A DNA stretch of 28,838 nucleotides, taken from the IMG/VR virus record IMGVR_UViG_3300042565_000366, positions 1 through 28,838 of that record. One strand, 5' to 3'. Shown one piece after another: positions 6,970-12,140 of this stretch. Each line of letters begins with the position of its first letter. Position 1 is the first letter of the stretch. The translations under genes were made by a program, and so were the position numbers. The stretch is from a virus. The notes under the pieces were generated by a model. It searched no databases. It saw nothing but the letters and a program-made list of their open reading frames with translations, and had not been told where the DNA came from.

Positions 6970-7329
6970 TCAGTCAAGGAATTTGAGTTTGTACAGCGTC
7001 GAATCAATCAATTCTGAAATTTCGTCAATGATATTCTGAATTTCACTGTCTTGGGGTAAATGTTCTCGCGCTTCGTCAACAAATTTCTGCATTTGTTTGA
7101 GATAAGCGATTGGGTCTTTGCCTGCGTGGAAATCATCGGGATATTTTTTGATCTTGGTATACCGCCCCTGATACGCCTCGGCAAAATTGTCGGTCAGCTC
7201 AATAATGTCCTCGTAATACCGCCCCAGCGCCTTGTGCGCCGAATAGGAATCCGTGGATAAGTGCATAAAATGCGCCACCGTGCTGCTGTGGAACAGCGTG
7301 GCAATAAATTCTGCGGCTTCTTCGTCCAT
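6970..7329 (-). CDS. Ferritin/Dps-like helical protein (DUF5856-like)
   Basis: The product is 119 aa and almost wholly helical, beginning MDEEAAEFIATLFHSSTVAH. It contains HFMHLSTDSYSAHKALGRYY and then DNFAEAYQGRY, a pattern of paired His and acidic residues reminiscent of the first two helices of Dps/ferritin-like four-helix bundles. I believe it belongs to the phage family DUF5856, whose function is unknown. Metal binding or DNA protection is inference only. It is the first gene after the terminator at 7339-7366, with AAGG directly before its ATG. Confidence 0.7.
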   Translation of the reverse strand: MDEEAAEFIATLFHSSTVAHFMHLSTDSYSAHKALGRYYEDIIELTDNFAEAYQGRYTKIKKYPDDFHAGKDPIAYLKQMQKFVDEAREHLPQDSEIQNIIDEISELIDSTLYKLKFLD

Positions 7330-7338
7330 ATCAGCCTT

Positions 7339-7366
7339 AAAAAAAAGACCGGGTTAGCGACCCCGG
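7339..7366 (-). terminator. Rho-independent terminator at the end of the leftward early operon
   Basis: Read on the minus strand, CCGGG (62-66), an 8-base loop and CCCGG (49-53) form a GC stem that is followed, after two bases, by eight consecutive T (7346-7339). It lies between the HNH gene (ends 7384) and the ferritin-like gene (starts 7329), and only about 9 bases separate the T-run from that ATG. It would stop early transcripts unless they are antiterminated. Confidence 0.82.
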
Positions 7367-7383
7367 CCAAAGCAGCGTCCCAA

Positions 7384-7743
7384 CTAGAGGAGCGAAAAGA
7401 GACGCTGCCATTCTGTGTCATTCGGCACGGGTACGTCAACTGGCCATAATCCCGCGTCCACCAAGTTCTCAACCGTCTTACGATGCGCCAGCCACCAGGC
7501 TTGCTGCCGTTCCTTACGCGACCATTTGCTGCCCTGATCGATGTCAAAGTGGCACGACGCACATAACGCCGCGATCAAATTGTCATCTGACTTAATCGAC
7601 CGGCCCTTGCCGCCGCCCCAGTTGGTGTGCGCCGCCTGAACAAAATCATACGACCCGCAGAGCTGGCATTCTAGCGTAGCCACCAACCGCAATAGCTTCT
7701 GGCTGCGCACATATTTGCGTTTAGGGATACTGATAACGGTCAT
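7384..7743 (-). CDS. HNH nuclease, YbcO-like, last gene of the nin-type region
   Basis: The product is 119 aa. Visible are C26-x2-C29 (ECQLCGS), H39 in VQAAHTNWGGGKG, a lysine/aspartate segment SIKSDDNLIAAL and C61-x2-C64-H65 (LCASCHFDID), which together match the zinc-bound HNH fold of the DUF1364/YbcO nucleases of lambdoid phages. These cut DNA and are thought to act in recombination or late processing. An 18-codon upstream extension in the raw frame is unlikely to be translated because it overlaps the preceding gene. ATG 7743 itself lacks a clear Shine-Dalgarno and is probably coupled to the gene upstream, which it overlaps by 23 bases. Confidence 0.75.
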   Translation of the reverse strand: MTVISIPKRKYVRSQKLLRLVATLECQLCGSYDFVQAAHTNWGGGKGRSIKSDDNLIAALCASCHFDIDQGSKWSRKERQQAWWLAHRKTVENLVDAGLWPVDVPVPNDTEWQRLFSLL

Positions 7744-7900
7744 TTTTGTCGTGGTTTTTGTAAATGCTTTCCGATCTGCGGTCCAAGCAAGCGGCACATA
7801 TCCAGCGTTTTGTGTTTCTAAAAACCCTTAATTCGCCTGTCGCTTCCTCGCGGTGCGCCTGGCAGCTTGTGCAAAACCGGCGCTTTGGTTCAGCTTCCAT
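7721..7900 (-). CDS. Small zinc-ribbon protein (59 aa)
   Basis: The product begins MEAEPKRRFCTSCQAHREEA and carries two C-x2-C knuckles: C10/C13 (FCTSC) and a second pair in WICAACLDRR about 25 residues later, the layout of a small zinc ribbon. I chose ATG 7900, not the raw frame start at 7990, because the 30 extra codons overlap another gene in a different frame and the domain starts here. It overlaps the gene upstream by 11 bases and the HNH gene by 23. It may bind nucleic acid; role unknown. Confidence 0.72.
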   Translation of the reverse strand: MEAEPKRRFCTSCQAHREEATGELRVFRNTKRWICAACLDRRSESIYKNHDKNDRYQYP

Positions 7901-8051
7901 TTTTCTTATGCTCACGGTCAAAATAGCCGTTTTCAGCCTCCAGCACCCGCAGATCATTAGCCGCATCTGATACGCCGTGCCAATCCGCACGCGTTACCAT
8001 CAATTGCAGATAGTCAATCAGGGTTTGTCGCTGCGCTTCGTAGTTTGTCAT
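7890..8051 (-). CDS. Small conserved phage protein (53 aa)
   Basis: ATG 8051 follows AGAGGAATCTAGG, a good ribosome-binding site, and matches the usual start of this small family: MTNYEAQRQTLIDYLQLMVT, then WHGVSDAANDLRVLEAE. From memory, proteins with DWHGVSDAANDLRVLEA are frequent in phages of beta-proteobacteria, always short and without known function. It is helical and coupled by ATGA to the gene upstream. Confidence 0.75.
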   Translation of the reverse strand: MTNYEAQRQTLIDYLQLMVTRADWHGVSDAANDLRVLEAENGYFDREHKKNGS

Positions 8052-8224
8052 CCTAGATTCCTCTGCCGAATCATGTCGGCCAGTTCCGCAGGCACCGCTG
8101 CGCGGCTGGCTTCTTCGCACAGCTTGGCGCACTCTGCGCGTTCTTGTTTTATCGCCCAGCGCACCGCGTCGCGGGTATCGCTGTGCAGCATGATGGCCGA
8201 CTTTAGGATTTCGTCGGTATTCAT
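8048..8224 (-). CDS. Small helical hypothetical protein (58 aa)
   Basis: The start is taken at ATG 8224, which overlaps the TGA of the gene upstream (ATGA at 8221-8224); the longer raw frame to 8341 lies wholly within that gene. The 58 residues (MNTDEILKSAIMLHSDTRDA at the start) are helical with two Cys in ECAKLCEEAS. No family is recognised. The tight coupling at both ends argues that it is real. Confidence 0.65.
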   Translation of the reverse strand: MNTDEILKSAIMLHSDTRDAVRWAIKQERAECAKLCEEASRAAVPAELADMIRQRNLG

Positions 8225-8403
8225 ACGCGAAGCATTAAACCTAAGACCTTCGACAAAAATGACTCGCGGCGCTGCTCGATGCCCAACAAAACAGCCTGCA
8301 TAAACTGTTCTTCTTTGCTGAAAAAGTTGGTTCGGTAGCACGGTGTGTAATGCGACCCGATTTTGATAGGTTCCTCTTTAATAAATTTTCCATCTCGTAA
8401 CAT
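8221..8403 (-). CDS. Small hypothetical protein (60 aa)
   Basis: The start is ATG 8403, with a near-perfect GGAGGTGACG site that lies in the last codons of NinB; the alternative ATG four codons upstream would destroy that site. The product begins MLRDGKFIKEEPIKIGSHYT and continues with a helical FSKEEQFMQAVLLGIEQRR. It has no membrane span or known motif. Confidence 0.7.
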   Translation of the reverse strand: MLRDGKFIKEEPIKIGSHYTPCYRTNFFSKEEQFMQAVLLGIEQRRESFLSKVLGLMLRV

Positions 8404-8405
8404 CG

Positions 8406-8810
8406 TCACCTCCATTCAATGCCTTTTTGCGCTGCCCACGCATCCAGCCATTCAATAAACTCGCCAGCATCCTCTACGGAAAACTTGGCGCTCTGAAGCC
8501 CTAGTTGTACCACCCGATGCCCGTCTAAGCTCGGCACCACCGACCCGATCCGGCGGTTAGTGTCCGCAGCCCACTGGTCAATTAATAATCGCTTCCAATC
8601 CTCTAGCGTCCAGCTCGACCCCGCTTCGCCCATCTGCTTTGCGATGTCGCCAATCATGGCGTGAAACTTGGCGTTCTGGTCAAGCGTACGGGTAAGCGGT
8701 CTAACCTCAACTGTAAATTCCTTTCCTACGTCCAACGCTGGCTTCAGCTTTACCCACAGGCGTTCCATAAATACTTTTGCCTGCGCAGGTGACCGTAACT
8801 CAACAATCAT
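8406..8810 (-). CDS. ninB: NinB-like recombination protein
   Basis: The product is 134 aa (lambda NinB/Orf is 146). It starts MIVELRSPAQAKVFMERL and has the characteristic RTLDQNAKFHAMIGDIAKQ (about residues 41-59), then LEDWKRLLIDQW and a C-terminal GEFIEWLDAWAAQKGIEW. NinB binds single-stranded DNA, helps RecA-like or Beta-like annealing past SSB and can replace RecFOR. It fits the recombination genes on the rightward operon. It overlaps the VRR-NUC gene by 4 bases. Confidence 0.88.
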   Translation of the reverse strand: MIVELRSPAQAKVFMERLWVKLKPALDVGKEFTVEVRPLTRTLDQNAKFHAMIGDIAKQMGEAGSSWTLEDWKRLLIDQWAADTNRRIGSVVPSLDGHRVVQLGLQSAKFSVEDAGEFIEWLDAWAAQKGIEWR

Positions 8811-9091
8811 AGCCCAATGACTTTCAACGCATCCTCAACCGATTCCACCACCGCCAGCGGTCCACCGTTCCAGTTGTAGTGCCAAATTACCTGCGCTGGG
8901 TTTAGCTTTTTTTCGCTTGGCGACGCTTCACCGTTTTTGATCTCGACCAGAAATGTTTGTTTCCTGAATCCGACCAGTAAATCCGGCACGCCGCTACCGA
9001 CCGTAGCCAAACTCTGAACCGTTGCGCCAGCAGCCCTAAGTGCCTCGACAATATCTTCATGGTTTTTGTCTACTCTTGCTGCTCTGCGCAT
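8807..9091 (-). CDS. VRR-NUC domain nuclease
   Basis: The product is 94 aa, the length of a stand-alone phage VRR-NUC. The PD-(D/E)XK signature is clear: GSGVPDLLV with Asp37 and FLVEIKNGEAS with Glu50 and Lys52, preceded by an N-terminal helix DKNHEDIVEALRAAG. Members of the family cut structured DNA such as Holliday junctions or flaps, and here the gene occupies the place where lambdoid phages often carry a junction resolvase. Coupled by ATGA to NinB. Confidence 0.88.
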   Translation of the reverse strand: MRRAARVDKNHEDIVEALRAAGATVQSLATVGSGVPDLLVGFRKQTFLVEIKNGEASPSEKKLNPAQVIWHYNWNGGPLAVVESVEDALKVIGL

Positions 9092-9278
9092 TCATGTCAC
9101 CAATTAAAATTTCGACTGCCTTCTGCCCACGCTTAACGGCAATCTGGCGCTTTATATCTTCCCACCACGTTACCGCCGCTTTCGCGCCATGTTCCTTTTT
9201 ATGCAATTTGTACTGTGCTACCCAAAACTTCGCTTCTGTAATTCGCCGCCATTCCTCAGACCAAGTGTATGCAGTCAA
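9057..9278 (-). CDS. Small hypothetical protein, TTG start (73 aa)
   Basis: The frame has no ATG at its head. The start appears to be TTG 9278, which overlaps the TGA of the gene upstream as TTGA. The residues begin MTAYTWSEEWRRITEAKFWV and contain AVTWWEDIKRQIAVKRG, rich in Trp and basic residues. The last 35 bases overlap the VRR-NUC gene in another frame. Proteins of this look (WRRI-EAK-W at the start) occur in phage nin regions; function unknown. Confidence 0.6.
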   Translation of the reverse strand: MTAYTWSEEWRRITEAKFWVAQYKLHKKEHGAKAAVTWWEDIKRQIAVKRGQKAVEILIGDMNAQSSKSRQKP

Positions 9279-9883
9279 ATTTTTTCTGCCACAATAATTT
9301 TGCGATATTGGTCTAAAACCTTGCCACGACTAAAACCTGTAATGAGTCCAGTTTGTTTGTTTTTGCGCCACAAAGTTGAATCTGTTTTGCCTATTGCTGG
9401 CTCAAGCCCTATGGTTTCAAATAATTCCGGCAATAGTTGTTTGCGCCAAACATTTATTTTTCTCATACGACGCACACCACCATCAACAATAGCAACCACT
9501 TCGTAGCCTAACGCTTTCCAAAATTTGTTGGCATCGATGTCGAATCCGCATCGCAAAGAAACGCAAGTTGCGTTGCCCTGATTTGCATATTCTTCCATAG
9601 CTGCAACCAACGCGGCTCCATGCATTTTTAATCTTGCATCATACTCAATGCAAACCTGATGACATTTAACAGCGTTGTTTTGCGCACCAACGTAAATGTA
9701 ACCACATGGTTGTCCATTTAATAAACCTAAAAATAATCGACCTTTTTCTTTTTCTCGTTCAAATACTTGTTTTGGATAAAACGACAATGCTTCTGCATTT
9801 TTTTTCTGCAAAAAATCAATATAAATCAACATTTCTGGATGATCTTGCACGACAACAAAATTATTCATAGCAAAATTACTCAT
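9275..9883 (-). CDS. GNAT-like acetyltransferase with C-terminal extension
   Basis: The product is 202 aa from ATG 9883, which overlaps the stop of the tiny membrane-protein gene (AATGAGTAA); ATG 9868 is an alternative. GNAT-like features are a substrate-binding N-terminal half, a strand with GRLFLGLLNGQPCGYIYVG, the helix MHGAALVAAMEEYANQG in the acetyl-CoA binding position, then VSLRCGFDIDANKFWKALGY, the typical C-terminal GNAT ending (N-x-A/K-FW-x-x-x-G-F/Y). About 70 further residues are unassigned. GNATs acetylate proteins or small molecules; the substrate is unknown. Base composition is clearly lower in GC (many AAAAA/TTTTT runs, some lines near 25-40% GC) than the flanking NinB and VRR genes, which suggests separate acquisition. 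Confidence 0.72.
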   Translation of the reverse strand: MSNFAMNNFVVVQDHPEMLIYIDFLQKKNAEALSFYPKQVFEREKEKGRLFLGLLNGQPCGYIYVGAQNNAVKCHQVCIEYDARLKMHGAALVAAMEEYANQGNATCVSLRCGFDIDANKFWKALGYEVVAIVDGGVRRMRKINVWRKQLLPELFETIGLEPAIGKTDSTLWRKNKQTGLITGFSRGKVLDQYRKIIVAEKI

Positions 9884-9995
9884 TCGGGTTATCAAGCAAC
9901 AGCACCGCCAACCAGCCAGCAATAAAAAAAATGACACCAGCGCCCATCAACCCACCTGCGACCAGCAAAATAATTTCAGCAAAGGTTACGTTCAT
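9876..9995 (-). CDS. Tiny single-pass membrane protein (39 aa)
   Basis: An ATG at 9993-9995 opens 39 codons: MNVTFAEIILLVAGGLMGAG followed by a hydrophobic run through IAGWLAVLLL and a polar end DNPNE. Nearly the whole chain can form one or two membrane helices. It starts 20 bases inside the HTH gene, preceded by GAGGGCAGAAG, and its stop overlaps the acetyltransferase start. It is too short to classify; similar tiny hydrophobic proteins in early operons act in superinfection control or host takeover, but that is not shown here. Confidence 0.6.
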   Translation of the reverse strand: MNVTFAEIILLVAGGLMGAGVIFFIAGWLAVLLLDNPNE

Positions 9996-10221
9996 CTTCT
10001 GCCCTCTGAATCAACATTTTGATTTCAGCCACCGACATACCAAACTTTTCGTGCATATCCAAAATCAGCGCCGCCGATACCTGGCAAGTGCCATGCCGAA
10101 ACTTTGAGATCATGCTAGGTGCGCAACCAATCTCACGCGCTAACTCACAATCGTTGACGCAATGCAACCTGTTGCGCAGATCGTCCATCAGCGCGTGCGG
10201 TGGTATTGGATTCTTTCTCAT
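9976..10221 (-). CDS. Helix-turn-helix regulator-like protein (81 aa)
   Basis: The product is 81 aa. The DNA-binding motif is seen at about residues 25-45: CELAREIGCAPSMISKFRHG, an XRE-type HTH, followed by helices ILDMHEKFGMSVAEIKMLI. It starts with a good AAGGGG site before ATG. It sits after the P-like gene, where lambdoid phages carry small regulators, and could control the late switch or host genes. It is not a CI-type repressor (no C-terminal protease or dimer domain). Confidence 0.72.
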   Translation of the reverse strand: MRKNPIPPHALMDDLRNRLHCVNDCELAREIGCAPSMISKFRHGTCQVSAALILDMHEKFGMSVAEIKMLIQRAEDERNLC

Positions 10222-10230
10222 TCTTTCCCC

Positions 10231-10908
10231 TTATGTCGGTGCGTTTAACGCTGCCTTAGCCATCGACACCTGAACCGGCAAAAGAGATTTATCGCCATGT
10301 TCGTGCCGTTCCATAATTTTTTTTGCCCATCGCTTATGGTCAATGTGGCTTGATTCTGACTTATGAACTTGCATCTTTGCAAGATATTTTTGTGCAACTT
10401 CAGCAGAAACCTTAACCGGCGGCAAAGAAACCACAGGTTTAGGTATTTCAGGCCATTGTGATTTTTCTAACTCATCACCGAGCGCGCTTTCCCACCGACC
10501 TTTAATTTGTAAGTAAGTTGCGTTTTTTATATCAAACGCACCAACGCGCACAGCAGCCCAAAAAACCGCCGGATGGCTCCATACCCCAACCTCGCCTCGA
10601 TCTCGCGCCATAAGCCCGTTTAATGCCTCTGTGAAGGCTTTTTGAGCGTCTAGCTTTGGGCGGCAAAGATTGATGAACTGCGGCAGGCTCGGCGGCCATT
10701 CCAAAGTCATTAGCGCTTGTGCGCCTTTGGTAACTTCCTCGCGGCTTAGTTTGCCCAGTTCTTGCGACCAAAGTGCCTTGACCTGCTCTGGGTCGGTGCC
10801 GCGCCACATATCGGCAAACTTGCTGCCATAAAGCGCTGCCATACGTTCAAAGAGCTTCTCAATCCAAGCGGTCGGTAGCGGTTCAGATGTCGATAATTGT
10901 GGTGTCAT
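10231..10908 (-). CDS. Replication protein, lambda P-like helicase loader
   Basis: The product is 225 aa (lambda P is 233). The N-terminal half has WIEKLFERMAALYGSKFADM, then LSREEVTKGAQALMTLEWPP and SLPQFINLCRP, which match the P/phage replication protein P family. The C-terminal half includes VAQKYLAKMQ and a basic KRWAKKIMERHEHGD. P proteins bring the host DnaB helicase to the origin bound by the initiator. It overlaps the DUF1376 gene by 26 bases in a lambda-like O-P arrangement. Confidence 0.82.
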   Translation of the reverse strand: MTPQLSTSEPLPTAWIEKLFERMAALYGSKFADMWRGTDPEQVKALWSQELGKLSREEVTKGAQALMTLEWPPSLPQFINLCRPKLDAQKAFTEALNGLMARDRGEVGVWSHPAVFWAAVRVGAFDIKNATYLQIKGRWESALGDELEKSQWPEIPKPVVSLPPVKVSAEVAQKYLAKMQVHKSESSHIDHKRWAKKIMERHEHGDKSLLPVQVSMAKAALNAPT

Positions 10909-11581
10909 GGCTTTTCTTTCCGGTTAATCCCTCGATGATTTCACGGCGGCTGCGGTCTTTGGCGCTTTCAAACGTCCGCGCCCCCTTTTCATTTCGCACC
11001 CACGTTTTCCAAACCCGCGACCAATCCATCTTGACGGCTTTGATGCCAGCCTGGGCCAGCCAGTAATCGCGGAAATTCTCGGCCACGCGCTGCCATTGCA
11101 GATCGGTTCTTTCTTTTTTGCAATAGGCAATATCCTCGGCGCTGGGTTCCCAGTTGGCAGGCAAGCGCGTCCCGCGCTGCTTCTCTACTCTTTTTATTGG
11201 TTCTTGTTTATTGGTTATTGGTTCTTGGTTTATGGTTGGTTGAACGTCCGTTGAACGGTCGTTGAACCGCCGTTCCGCAGAGGCTTTGCCAGCCCTTGAT
11301 GCTTGCTCAACTTTGCTGCGGTATTTTTCGATTTCGCGGTCAGCGCGATGGTGAATCCAGCCGCCTTCGGTCAGCTCAAAAAACTCATTCAGGATGGTTT
11401 TGACGGCTTCTTCGTTGGCACGCATGTTGATCTGGCGTGCAACGGACGTTGAACACTCGTTTAACGGGCGTTCTTGAAGATAGTAGGCATCAAGCAAGCG
11501 CCGGTAGGCTAAATCTTCAAGATCAGAAAGGTGGCGCGTATGGCTGGCGTAATCGCCAATATTAAATTGGTAATAGTGCAT
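10883..11581 (-). CDS. DUF1376 (YdaU-like) replication initiator candidate
   Basis: The product is 232 aa. The DUF1376 domain spans about residues 1-95: MHYYQFNIGDYASHTRHLSD, EDLAYRRLLDAYYLQERPLN, and GGWIHHRADREIEKY near its end. A low-complexity linker (about 100-130, with the repeated NQEPI/KQEPI) joins a C-terminal region with LPANWEPSAEDIAYCKKE and FRDYWLAQAGIKAVKMDWSR, as found at the end of many phage O-like proteins. Position before the P-like gene marks it as the initiator equivalent. Its coding DNA carries two clusters of 11-bp tandem repeats, as expected if the origin lies inside the initiator gene. Ribosome-binding site GGAGTTGAA before ATG, possibly masked (11585-11630). Confidence 0.85.
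   Translation of the reverse strand: MHYYQFNIGDYASHTRHLSDLEDLAYRRLLDAYYLQERPLNECSTSVARQINMRANEEAVKTILNEFFELTEGGWIHHRADREIEKYRSKVEQASRAGKASAERRFNDRSTDVQPTINQEPITNKQEPIKRVEKQRGTRLPANWEPSAEDIAYCKKERTDLQWQRVAENFRDYWLAQAGIKAVKMDWSRVWKTWVRNEKGARTFESAKDRSRREIIEGLTGKKSHDTTIIDI
11191..11239. other. T/G-rich low-GC tract, candidate DNA-unwinding element
   Basis: These 49 bases have only about 31% GC and just two C on the plus strand. ATTGGTT occurs at 11196, 11210 and 11217, twice extended to ATTGGTTCTTG. The tract directly abuts the three 11-bp repeats at 11240-11272, as the easily melted region abuts the iterons in the lambda origin. Part of the repetition is also seen in the protein (QEPI twice), so a coding origin cannot be excluded. 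Confidence 0.45.
11240..11272. repeat. Iteron cluster A: three tandem 11-bp repeats
   Basis: Units are TTGAACGTCCG (11240-11250), TTGAACGGTCG (11251-11261) and TTGAACCGCCG (11262-11272), all sharing TTGAAC and a final CG. The 11-base period is one helical turn and not a multiple of three, so it is not produced by a repeated peptide. It lies within the DUF1376 gene. Confidence 0.65.
11438..11470. repeat. Iteron cluster B: three degenerate tandem 11-bp repeats
   Basis: Units are TGCAACGGACG (11438-11448), TTGAACACTCG (11449-11459) and TTTAACGGGCG (11460-11470), degenerate copies of the cluster A unit (consensus TTGAACGGNCG). The cluster starts 198 bases from cluster A, exactly eighteen 11-base periods. 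It lies in the part of the gene that codes for the DUF1376 domain. Confidence 0.55.
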
Positions 11582-11584
11582 TTC

Positions 11585-11630
11585 AACTCCGCATCACTCC
11601 CAGAGAGAAACCAGCGGCAGGCGGGGAGTT
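11585..11630 (-). promoter_or_regulatory. Possible stem masking the ribosome-binding site of the DUF1376 gene
   Basis: On the minus-strand transcript, AACTCCCCGC (11630-11621) can pair with GCGGAGTT (11592-11585), leaving a two-base CC bulge. GGAGTT is the Shine-Dalgarno of the gene starting at 11581. Pairing would hide it; the loop is about 28 bases. Sequence-only inference. Confidence 0.3.
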
Positions 11631-11679
11631 CGCTTTTCGGTCGGGGGATCAATCCTAACCTAGCCGGGTTTATCTAATT

Positions 11680-11838
11680 TTAGCCAACAAACCAATCTGG
11701 TCGCAAGACCTGTAGCTGCCAAATCCGCTGTTGCGGCAGCTTTTCGCCCCACTGACTAATTGCCTGTCTGGTAACGCCTAGCAATCTGGCAAGTTCTGAC
11801 GCACTGCCAGCTAGATTAATTGCGGTTTTAGTATCCAT
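11680..11838 (-). CDS. cro: Cro-like repressor (P22 Cro family), 52 aa
   Basis: A 53-codon frame starts at ATG 11836-11838 and reads MDTKTAINLAGSASELARLL, then GVTRQAISQWGEKLPQQRIW and ends QLQVLRPDWFVG. The helix-turn-helix is residues 14-32 (ELARLLGVTRQAISQW), and the following Leu-Pro-x-x-R-x-x-x-Leu plus LRPDWF tail is typical of P22-type Cro proteins (P22 Cro is 61 aa). Cro proteins repress early promoters and help commit to lytic growth. It is the first gene of the leftward replication operon, as in lambda, and faces operator-like repeats. There is no Shine-Dalgarno before the ATG, and the predicted -10 box places the transcript start at about the ATG, so the mRNA may be leaderless. Confidence 0.85.
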   Translation of the reverse strand: MDTKTAINLAGSASELARLLGVTRQAISQWGEKLPQQRIWQLQVLRPDWFVG

Positions 11839-11844
11839 GCGCGA

Positions 11845-11873
11845 ATTTTAAGCTAGATTAAATTATTTTGCAA
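11845..11873 (-). promoter_or_regulatory. Predicted leftward early promoter for cro and the replication genes
   Basis: Minus strand: -35 TTGCAA (11868-11873), 17-base spacer, -10 TAAAAT (11845-11850, 5/6 to consensus). The expected start point is about 11838-11839, on or next to the cro ATG. Operator-like repeat O1 fills the spacer. The -35 is only a 4/6 match. Confidence 0.5.
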
Positions 11874-11909
11874 AGATAGCTTGACATGGGTGTAAAGCTG
11901 GCTTAAATT
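11850..11909. promoter_or_regulatory. Three operator-like repeats in the divergent control region
   Basis: Three related 15-mers lie at even spacing: O1 AAGCTAGATTAAATT (11850-11864), O2 AAGATAGCTTGACAT (11873-11887) and O3 AAGCTGGCTTAAATT (11895-11909). O1 and O3 match at 13 of 15 positions. The core is a palindrome AAGC-NN-GCTT, perfect in O3 and one mismatch off in O1 and O2. Spacing is 23 and 22 bases, two helical turns, like the lambda operators. A further copy of AGCTAGATTAA lies inside cro (11809-11819). They are the likely Cro targets, by position. Confidence 0.65.
11881..11908 (+). promoter_or_regulatory. Predicted rightward early promoter
   Basis: Plus strand: perfect -35 TTGACA (11881-11886), 16-base spacer, -10 TTAAAT (11903-11908). 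Repeat O2 covers the -35 and O3 covers the -10, so a protein bound there would block it. It drives the genes from 11946 onward. Only 7 bases separate its -35 from the -35 of the leftward promoter. Confidence 0.65.
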
Positions 11910-11945
11910 TGTCATACCGGCACAACATTATCAAAGGAGAAACAA

Positions 11946-12134
11946 ATGGACAACCAAATAAATAAGCAAGGTTCAGTAAAAATCGGCAGATCAGGAACAA
12001 AACTGCATCCAGCATTTATTGACCCACGATACGGCTTAATCATTCAATGTTCTTGCCCCGGAACTCAGCAAGGTAGCGCATACAAGGGAGCAAGATTTTT
12101 TGAAAACGTAGCGGCAAATTGCAACAAGCGTTAA
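11946..12134 (+). CDS. First gene of the rightward operon, hypothetical (62 aa)
   Basis: The ATG is preceded by a very good ribosome-binding site (AAAGGAGAAACAA). The 62 residues begin MDNQINKQGSVKIGRSGTKL and contain HPAFIDPRYGLIIQCSCPGT and KGARFFENVAANC. There is no HTH, so it is not the repressor that occupies the divergent position in lambda. Three Cys and a central hydrophobic strand suggest a small globular protein. First-gene position and strong translation signals imply abundant early expression. No family recognised. Confidence 0.7.
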   Translation: MDNQINKQGSVKIGRSGTKLHPAFIDPRYGLIIQCSCPGTQQGSAYKGARFFENVAANCNKR

Positions 12135-12140
12135 TCAACC

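Noticed and set aside
9996-11600. Plus-strand and extra minus-strand frames over the replication genes
   Set aside because: They are shadows of the P-like and DUF1376 genes, with no ribosome-binding sites and no sensible protein composition.
11891-11896. TTTACA on the minus strand as -35 of the leftward promoter
   Set aside because: No acceptable -10 lies 15-19 bases downstream; TTGCAA with TAAAAT at 17 bases fits better.
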